Source: Bradyrhizobium jicamae
GTDB taxonomy: Bacteria > Pseudomonadota > Alphaproteobacteria > Rhizobiales > Xanthobacteraceae
Direction of reading: 5' to 3'
NCBI RefSeq assembly: GCF_018130215.1
Contig: NZ_JAFCKQ010000030.1
Span: 25,370 to 89,369 of the forward strand
DNA: 64,000 bases
How positions within the stretch are numbered: the first letter of the stretch is position 1; each line of letters begins with the position of its first letter. Below, piece after piece: positions 58,936 to 64,000 of the stretch. The notes below the pieces were generated by a model. It was not told where the DNA came from. It saw nothing but the letters and a program-made list of their open reading frames with translations, and searched no databases. The translations under genes were made by a program, and so were the position numbers.

Positions 58936-60603
58936 CTATGCCGACGCGCGCACCGCTGTCTTGACATCGCCATCCGCACCCGCCCCGAACTCGATCTCCT
59001 GATACCCCTCCGCCGCCACCTCGTTGATGATCCCGAGAAACTTCGGCGTGCCGCCATTGTAGACGAAGTACCGCACCGTCCCCTCTTCGTGCCCCGCCAC
59101 GTTGGAGTTGTATCCCGTGAACCAACTCTTGGCTTTGCGCATCAGCATGATCTCGTACATCTTGACGACATGCGCGGTCCAGCGCTCCTGCGCCTCGAGC
59201 GTGGCATCGGCGCGGGTCAGGCCGCGGTCCCACATGTATTGCAGCAGGTGGGTGCACCAGTTGACGCCATTCTCGATGCCGCGCGGGAAATTCGTCGACG
59301 CGGAGGCGCTTTGCGGACCGGTCGGCATCAACAGGTTCGGGAAGCCGTGGACGAGCATGCCGAGGAAGGTCGACGGCGCAGTCTTCCACTTGTCGGCCAG
59401 CTTCTCGCCGCCGATGCCGGTGATGTCGATCATGTCGTAGGCGCCGGTGATGGCGTCGAAGCCGGTGGCGTAGACGATGATGTCGAACGCGTAGTCGCGC
59501 GCCGTGGTGCGCAGGCCGGTCTCGGTGATGCGGACGAGCGGCGTCTCGCTGAGATCGACGAGATGCACGTTGTCGCGGTTGTAGGCCTCGAAATAGTTCG
59601 TCTCCAGCGGCAGGCGCTGCACGCCGAAGCCGTGATCCCTGGGGATCAGCTTTTCGGCGACCTTGGGATCGTTCACACGCTGGCGGATGCGGCCGGCGAT
59701 GTAAGCCGAGAGTTCGGCGTTGGCGGCCTCGTCCATGAAGATCTCGCGGAAATTCGCCAGCCAGATGCCGAAGCCGGGCTCGCCATAGAGCCTGTCCCAC
59801 GTCGCAAGCCGCTCCTCGCGCGTCACCTCGTAGAAGCCGCGCTTGTCCGGCCCGTGCACGAAGCTGCCCGGCGTCAGCGCGCAGGCGGCGAAGATCTCGT
59901 CATAGCGCGCCCGGATGTCGGCCATTTCCTGTTCCGAGATCGCGCTGTTGTTGAGCGGCGCGCTCCAGTTCGGCCGGCGCTGGAACACGGTGAGCTCGGC
60001 GACCTTGTCCGCGATCTCGCCGATCAGCTGGATGCCGGTGGCGCCGGTGCCGATCACGGCGACCTTCTTGCCGGCGAGATCGACCGGTTCGTGCGGCCAG
60101 TAATAGGTATGGAACGAGCGGCCCTTGAAGTCGTCGATGCCCTCCACGCGCGGCATGGTCGGCGCGGAGAGCAGCCCGATCGCGAGCACCACGAAGCGGC
60201 AGGTCAATTCGCGGCCGTCGCTGATCCTCAGTTGCCAGAGGTCGCGCGTCTCGTCGAAGCGCATCGCCTCGACCTTGCAGTTGAACTGCATGTGCCTGCG
60301 CAGATCGAACTTGTCGGTGACATAATTCAGGTAGCGCAGGTTCTCGGGCTGGCCGGAGAAGCGCTCCTTCCAGTGCCACTCGTCGAGCAGTTCGCGCGAG
60401 AACGAGAAACCATAGGTGTAGCTCTCGGAATCGAAGCGGCAGCCGGGGTAGCGGTTCCAGTACCAGGTGCCGCCGAGATCGGGCGCGCCTTCGAGCACGG
60501 TCGCGTCGATGCCGAGATCGACCAGCCGCTTGATCTGATAGATGCCCGCGACGCCGGCGCCGACGACGATCACCTCGTAATGGGTCTTTGCCGCTTCCGA
60601 CAT
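58936..60603 (-). CDS. Baeyer-Villiger-type flavin monooxygenase (stand-alone)
   Basis: A 555-aa class B flavoprotein. The FAD motif is GAGVAG (15-20), followed by GGTWYWNRYPG (about 44-54), the complete fingerprint F159-K-G161-RSF-H165-TYY-W169-P, and NADPH motif GTGATG (about 188-193). It is a full-length cyclohexanone/phenylacetone-type monooxygenase. The ATG at 60603 has GGAGCAGGAA upstream. Unlike the fused BVMO at 7548, it keeps the His and has no esterase domain. Substrate is not determined; no regulator is adjacent. Confidence 0.92.
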   Translation of the reverse strand: MSEAAKTHYEVIVVGAGVAGIYQIKRLVDLGIDATVLEGAPDLGGTWYWNRYPGCRFDSESYTYGFSFSRELLDEWHWKERFSGQPENLRYLNYVTDKFDLRRHMQFNCKVEAMRFDETRDLWQLRISDGRELTCRFVVLAIGLLSAPTMPRVEGIDDFKGRSFHTYYWPHEPVDLAGKKVAVIGTGATGIQLIGEIADKVAELTVFQRRPNWSAPLNNSAISEQEMADIRARYDEIFAACALTPGSFVHGPDKRGFYEVTREERLATWDRLYGEPGFGIWLANFREIFMDEAANAELSAYIAGRIRQRVNDPKVAEKLIPRDHGFGVQRLPLETNYFEAYNRDNVHLVDLSETPLVRITETGLRTTARDYAFDIIVYATGFDAITGAYDMIDITGIGGEKLADKWKTAPSTFLGMLVHGFPNLLMPTGPQSASASTNFPRGIENGVNWCTHLLQYMWDRGLTRADATLEAQERWTAHVVKMYEIMLMRKAKSWFTGYNSNVAGHEEGTVRYFVYNGGTPKFLGIINEVAAEGYQEIEFGAGADGDVKTAVRASA

Positions 60604-60795
60604 TTCCTGCTCCGGAATATTGTTCTTGCTTCTGCTTGGATCGATTACAGACCCTTTTGCCCGAGCAGGCAACCGCAGGATCTGTCATGCAACTTGCGTT
60701 GAGGCGCTGCCTGGGTCACATCGATTGTTGCAACGCTGGACGCCGGGCTCGCGGCACCCTCCCGCTCGCGGAGGAGGTCGTCGCGCGAAGTTGCG

Positions 60796-60884
60796 TAGCC
60801 CGGATGAAGCGCAGCGTAGTCCGGGACAAGTCCATCGCGGATGCCCCGCTCCCGGATTTCGCTGCGCTCCATCCGGGCTAGATG
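60796..60884. repeat. Palindromic dispersed repeat (TAGCCCGGATG...CATCCGGGCTA)
   Basis: Ends GTAGCCCGGATG and CATCCGGGCTA are inverted, with GCGCAGCG inside. A second copy lies at 61417-61503. I recognise this as a common Bradyrhizobium intergenic family. It ends a few bases before the UDG start, so it may carry regulatory signals for that gene. Confidence 0.8.
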
Positions 60885-60888
60885 TATG

Positions 60889-61416
60889 ATGCCTCGGCTG
60901 ATGCCCAACACCACTCTCCATCGCCTCCCCGACCAGCTCCGCGCCGACCTTCGCCTGGTCTTCGTCGGCACCGCTGCGAGCACGCGCTCAGCCGCGGTCG
61001 GGCACTACTACGCCCATCCCGGCAACCGCTTCTGGCGCGCGCTGCATGAGGCCGGCATCACGGCGCGGCGCTATCGGCCGGGTGAGTTTGCAAGCTTGCT
61101 CGCACTCGGCATCGGCTTCACCGATCTTTCCAAGACCGGCGCCGGGATGGATCATGAGATCGCGAGGCAGTCGTTCGACGTGGTCGGGTTCCGGGCAAAG
61201 ATCGAAACGTATCGGCCGAAGACCATCGCATTTACCAGCAAGACAGCGGCGAGCCTGTTCTACAACACGCCGAGCAGCGCGATCGCGCTTGGCCGGCAGC
61301 CACAGGCCGGCGGCTTTCCGGCAATATTCGTGCTATGTTCGCCATCGGGCGCGGCCTCCGGACACTGGACGCTGCAGCCGTGGCGCGATCTGGCCGCGTG
61401 GATCAAGGTGGACTAG
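60889..61416 (+). CDS. Uracil/mismatch-DNA-glycosylase-superfamily protein
   Basis: A 175-aa base-excision-type glycosylase fold. The N-terminal segment LRLVFVGTAAS (about residues 22-31) sits at the position of the motif A loop, GINPG in Mug/TDG, and HPGNRFWRALHEAG and GFTDLSKTG follow as in Mug. The catalytic Asn of motif A is absent, and the loop reads GTAAS. The C-terminal VLCSPSGAAS is in place of motif B. Start uncertain (ATG 60886, 60889 or 60901). A Bradyrhizobium UDG class with an altered motif A is, to my recollection, described; this may belong to it. Confidence 0.78.
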   Translation: MPRLMPNTTLHRLPDQLRADLRLVFVGTAASTRSAAVGHYYAHPGNRFWRALHEAGITARRYRPGEFASLLALGIGFTDLSKTGAGMDHEIARQSFDVVGFRAKIETYRPKTIAFTSKTAASLFYNTPSSAIALGRQPQAGGFPAIFVLCSPSGAASGHWTLQPWRDLAAWIKVD

Positions 61417-61503
61417 CGTAGCCCGGATGGAGCGAAGCGAAATCCGGGGTTTTCGCCGCGGGATGGATCGTCCCGGATTGCGCTTCGCTCCATCCGGGCT
61501 ACG
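61417..61503. repeat. Second copy of the TAGCCCGGATG...CATCCGGGCTA repeat
   Basis: Same family as 60796-60884: GTAGCCCGGATGGAGCGAAGCG (in part) at the left and CGCTTCGCTCCATCCGGGCTAC (in part) at the right, inverted. It separates the UDG gene from the YeeE-type gene. Confidence 0.82.
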
Positions 61504-61534
61504 GCACTGCCGGTTGCACAACGGGACCACCGCC

Positions 61535-61960
61535 ATGCACAACTTCACTCCCCTCTCCGGCTTCCTCGGCGGCGCTCTGATCGGGCTCGCGGCGGCGATG
61601 CTGATGCTGCTGACCGGGCGGATCGCCGGCGTCAGCGGCGTGGTCGGCGGTTTGCTTCAGGCCGGCGCCGCCGATCGCGGCTGGCGGATCGCGTTCGTCG
61701 CGGGGCTGGTCGCGGCGCCGCTGATCGCCGCGCTGTTCGGCGCGCCGCTGCCGCGGCCGGCGATGGATGCGAGTCTCGCGGTGATCGCGCTGGCGGGCCT
61801 GCTGGTCGGATTCGGCACCCGCATGGGCAATGGCTGCACCTCCGGGCATGGCGTCTGCGGCTTCGCGCGGCTGTCGGTGCGCTCGATCGCGGCGACCTTG
61901 ATCTTCATGCTGGTGGCGTTCGCAACCGTCGCACTCGTCAGACACGGATTGGGAGGCTAG
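61535..61960 (+). CDS. YeeE/YedE-family membrane protein, first half
   Basis: A 141-aa inner-membrane protein with four hydrophobic helices. GRIAGVSG (28-35) and GNGCTSGHGVCG (with C101 and C108) are the YeeE/YedE motifs of the thiosulfate-transporter (TsuA) superfamily. The full-length protein is split here into two genes; the second half starts 2 bp later. The likely cargo is thiosulfate or a related sulfur species. Confidence 0.88.
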   Translation: MHNFTPLSGFLGGALIGLAAAMLMLLTGRIAGVSGVVGGLLQAGAADRGWRIAFVAGLVAAPLIAALFGAPLPRPAMDASLAVIALAGLLVGFGTRMGNGCTSGHGVCGFARLSVRSIAATLIFMLVAFATVALVRHGLGG

Positions 61961-61962
61961 CG

Positions 61963-62427
61963 ATGCCCGCGATCGTTGCGAGTTTCATTTGCGGCCTGAT
62001 CTTCGGCGCGGGCCTTTTGATCTCTGGCATGACCGACCCGCAGAAGGTGCTCGGCTTCCTCGACATCTTCGGCGCCTGGGACGCGACGCTCGCCTTCGTG
62101 ATGGGTGGCGCGGTGGCCGTGTCCGCTGTTGGATTTGCGATCGCGCGGCAGCGCAGCGCGCCGGCGCTGGCGGCGCAGTTTCGCTGGCCTGATCGCAGCG
62201 ACATCGATGCGCCGCTGGTTACCGGCGCCGTGCTGTTCGGCATCGGTTGGGGCCTGGCGGGCATCTGCCCCGGGCCTGCGCTGGTCAATTTCGCCGGCCT
62301 CTCGACCCCGATCGTCGTATTCGTCGTCGCGATGATCCTCGGGATGATCGGTTACGAACTCTGGCGCCGGCGCGCGACCGCGCCCGATACGATCGACACG
62401 GCCCTTCCATCACGTGCAGACGGGTGA
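61963..62427 (+). CDS. YeeE/YedE-family membrane protein, second half
   Basis: A 154-aa inner-membrane protein with four helices, SGMTDPQKVLGFLDIFGAWD (21-40, shown in part elsewhere) and WGLAGICPGPAL (95-106), the second-half motifs of YedE-type carriers. It starts 2 bp after the first half and ends 3 bp before the RidA gene. The two halves should assemble as a heterodimer. Confidence 0.88.
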   Translation: MPAIVASFICGLIFGAGLLISGMTDPQKVLGFLDIFGAWDATLAFVMGGAVAVSAVGFAIARQRSAPALAAQFRWPDRSDIDAPLVTGAVLFGIGWGLAGICPGPALVNFAGLSTPIVVFVVAMILGMIGYELWRRRATAPDTIDTALPSRADG

Positions 62428-62430
62428 CCC

Positions 62431-62817
62431 ATGACAGAAATCAAGCACTTTCCGCCACCGCCCGGCCTCAAGGCGCCGCCGCTCTCGTTCGGCACCCGCG
62501 TCGGCGACCTGCTGTTCATCTCGGGCATTCCCGGCTTCGACACCAATGGCGGCCTGCCCGACGGATTCGACGCGCAGTTCGCCAATGTCGTGACCAACTT
62601 CAAACGCGTGCTGTCCGAGGCCGGGGCCACGATGCGCGACCTCGTCAAGGTCAACGTGCTGCTGACGCGCGCGTCCGACGTCGCCACGATGAACGCGCTC
62701 TATGCCGGCGCGTTCGGGCCGCCGCCCTATCCGGCGCGCACCACCTGCGTGGTGGTGGCGCTGCCCAATCCGCAGATGCTGATCGAGATCGAGGGCGTGG
62801 CCGCCGTGAAGGGGTGA
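62431..62817 (+). CDS. RidA-family enamine/imine deaminase
   Basis: A 128-aa trimeric cytoplasmic protein that hydrolyses reactive enamines and imines. R103 (PARTTCVV) and E119/E121 (LIEIEG) are the substrate-binding residues. It is the third gene in a tight cluster (2- and 3-bp gaps) with the YeeE/YedE pair. RidA with a sulfur importer may relate to cysteine-derived 2-aminoacrylate, but this is inference. Confidence 0.92.
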   Translation: MTEIKHFPPPPGLKAPPLSFGTRVGDLLFISGIPGFDTNGGLPDGFDAQFANVVTNFKRVLSEAGATMRDLVKVNVLLTRASDVATMNALYAGAFGPPPYPARTTCVVVALPNPQMLIEIEGVAAVKG

Positions 62818-62859
62818 CGTGGAATCGCAGGGTTGGTTAGCCACCCTGCGCGCTGCGCG

Positions 62860-63294
62860 TTACTGCTTGAGCGTGATAGCAAGGCCGGAGAGGTCGAGAT
62901 TGGCCATCAGGCCGAGCTGCTTGCCGCCCAATTCCAGGATCGCGCCGTTCTGGTTGGTCAGCACGATGCCGCGGACGCCGGCGCCGAGCGCAACGCCCAT
63001 GCCGGCCGCGGCATAGACGCCCGCGATGTCCTCGGCCCGCTTGATGTTGCGCACCCGCCCTTGCAGCGTGGTCTGGGAACCGCCGAACACGAGGCCATAG
63101 TCGAGCCCGCCGGCCGAAAGCCCGTAGGTCTGGCCGTGGAAGGTCATGACGCCTTTGCCGATGGAACCGCCGAACACCCAGCCGCCCTTGAAGATGACGA
63201 GCGTCACGGCCGCCTCGTCGGCCCGGGCGGCGGACGACCCAGTGAGCAGCGCCAGCAGGAACAGCATGGCGTGGGCGGCGGATGGCAGTCTCAT
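62860..63294 (-). CDS. Secreted hypothetical protein, Ysc84/EipA-like pattern
   Basis: A 144-aa exported protein: signal peptide to about residue 25 (GSSAARAD), then Gly-rich strands (VIFKGGWVFGGSIGKGVMTF, shown in part; GLDYGLVFGGSQT) and AGVYAAAGMGVALGAGVRGIVLTN. The repeated glycine-rich beta pattern resembles YSC84-type lipid-binding and DUF1134/EipA proteins, but the match is weak. It converges with the RidA gene. Function not proposed. Confidence 0.7.
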   Translation of the reverse strand: MRLPSAAHAMLFLLALLTGSSAARADEAAVTLVIFKGGWVFGGSIGKGVMTFHGQTYGLSAGGLDYGLVFGGSQTTLQGRVRNIKRAEDIAGVYAAAGMGVALGAGVRGIVLTNQNGAILELGGKQLGLMANLDLSGLAITLKQ

Positions 63295-63689
63295 GGTGTG
63301 TTCCCCCGACGATGTGGCAGATCGAATCGTACCAATTTATCCGATGGGTGGCCGTGTCGATATGTCCGCCGGGCAACAGGTTTGAGCTTGTCGCGGGCCG
63401 TTCATCACATTGCGCTGAGCGGTTGACGAGCCCGGGATTGCGAGCGGAATCGCAGGGGTGGGCAAAGGTTGCGTCAGCGCCTGCCCGCCATTCGCGGCGT
63501 TCCCGTGATGGTGGGCACGCCTGTGCTGTGCCTACCCTACGCACGGACTGCGTCGCTCCGCATGCAAGCGCAATCCGCAACGCTCCCCTGCGACACAACA
63601 ACCCGACGGGCAAACCATCAAAACCTGTCAAGCGCGTCAGGCAAAAATATTTCGGTTTATCGTAACGTCAAATCAGTATATAGATTTTC
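63295..63689. other. Non-coding stretch before the edge repeat
   Basis: The sequence between the secreted-protein start and 63690 has no gene I can support. AT content rises near 63640-63690 (AATATTTCGGTTTATCGTAACG), which may be a promoter for the repeat or for genes outside the window. Confidence 0.4.
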
Positions 63690-63989
63690 CCGTCTCACCC
63701 GCTCGAGGGGCGTTTCGCGATCGTCACGAACGTTGTGGTGGGATGCGGTGGACGCCGCGTGCGTGACTGACGAGCGCGCATGAAGCGGACGGCGAAATCG
63801 TGCAGGCCTGACGCCCTAGTGGCAGGTGTCTCGTCAGCGAGGGCGATGTCTCTTGCTGATGACGGTGACAAAAGAGCCCAGTCTCGCCGGGGAGAGCACG
63901 TATAAGCCGTAACCCATCGCGCGGGGAAAGCCGGGTTGTTCCCGGTTACACCTGTGGTCCTACCCCCGTGCTTTCTACACTGCACGGGG
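63690..63989. repeat. Long conserved dispersed element, possibly structured RNA
   Basis: From about 63690 (CACCCGCTCGAGGGGCG) through CCTAGTGGCAGGTG, AAGAGCCCAGTCTCG, GGGGAGAGCACGTATAAGCC to the terminal hairpin CCCCGTGC/GCACGGGG (63964-63971/63982-63989). I recognise this block as a very common multicopy element in Bradyrhizobium and relatives. CTGACG/CGTCAG and CCGGG/CCCGG pairings suggest RNA structure. It is not a gene by reading frame. Confidence 0.65.
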
Positions 63990-64000
63990 CCCATGGGTGC

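Noticed and set aside
58891..60702. Long plus-strand frame opposite the stand-alone BVMO
   Set aside because: Same reason: antisense of a motif-complete enzyme, with biased Arg/His/Leu composition.

Overview
The window is high-GC alphaproteobacterial chromosome. The gene content, the codon use, the recurrent intergenic repeats and the FixK/EcfG-type promoter motifs all point to Bradyrhizobium or a close relative in the Nitrobacteraceae. This is inferred from protein and motif style; no rRNA or tRNA gene was seen to confirm it. I saw no insertion sequence, prophage, CRISPR array or origin. The window reads as ordinary chromosomal backbone with many small regulons.

Layout. 1-3.1 kb: an EmrAB-type efflux pair facing its TetR repressor, with a perfect 23-bp palindrome between them. 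3.2-6.0 kb: small proteins, two FNR/FixK-type boxes, and cardiolipin synthase. 6.1-11.6 kb: a GNAT protein, a Baeyer-Villiger monooxygenase fused to an esterase, an atypical SDR, and a lone receiver domain. 11.7-15.6 kb: an extensin-like LAS-peptidase lipoprotein, small secreted proteins, and a divergent pair of DUF2147 paralogues. 15.7-20.5 kb: a membrane AraC regulator, then a secreted esterase and a haem c/PQQ dehydrogenase that together resemble the polyvinyl-alcohol operon pvaBA, then a YciB-like protein. 20.7-26.3 kb: secreted Cys-rich and FecR proteins, a DUF4242 protein, a CadC-like regulator, and a Nudix hydrolase. 26.5-32 kb: a lipid neighbourhood (psd, a class III aminotransferase whose start codon overlaps that of psd, an Mpo1-like membrane protein, pmtA, and a GT4 glycosyltransferase). 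32.1-37.6 kb: a doubly anchored TAXI protein, an L,D-transpeptidase, DUF4403, and an orphan ABC binding protein. 37.6-43.6 kb: a second monooxygenase-esterase fusion with a divergent TetR, and a GH38 alpha-mannosidase. 43.9-48.5 kb: extracytoplasmic phosphoesterases (GDPD behind a Pho-box-like site, and an AcpA-type enzyme) and a dihaem peroxidase. 48.5-52.7 kb: two PRC-barrel proteins with EcfG-like promoters and an OmpR/EnvZ-type pair. 53-58.6 kb: a lytic transglycosylase, then a TPP riboswitch and thiO-thiS-thiG-thiE-thiC. 58.9-64 kb: a stand-alone BVMO, an unusual uracil-DNA-glycosylase-like protein, a split YeeE/YedE transporter with RidA, and a long multicopy-type repeat at the edge.

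The genes group into themes rather than one large pathway: membrane-lipid synthesis (cls, psd, pmtA, and possibly the aminotransferase, Mpo1-like and GT genes); oxidative breakdown of ketones, aromatics or polymers (two BVMOs, one aromatic-type FMO, two of these three fused to HSL-type esterases, plus the pva-like pair); envelope maintenance (Ldt, lytic transglycosylase, LAS peptidase); phosphate scavenging; stress promoters; and thiamine synthesis under a riboswitch. The best candidates for something undescribed are the two independent monooxygenase-esterase fusions, the fused BVMO that lacks its fingerprint histidine, the psd/aminotransferase/pmtA lipid neighbourhood with overlapping divergent start codons, and the small FixK-box locus at 3.8-4.35 kb.
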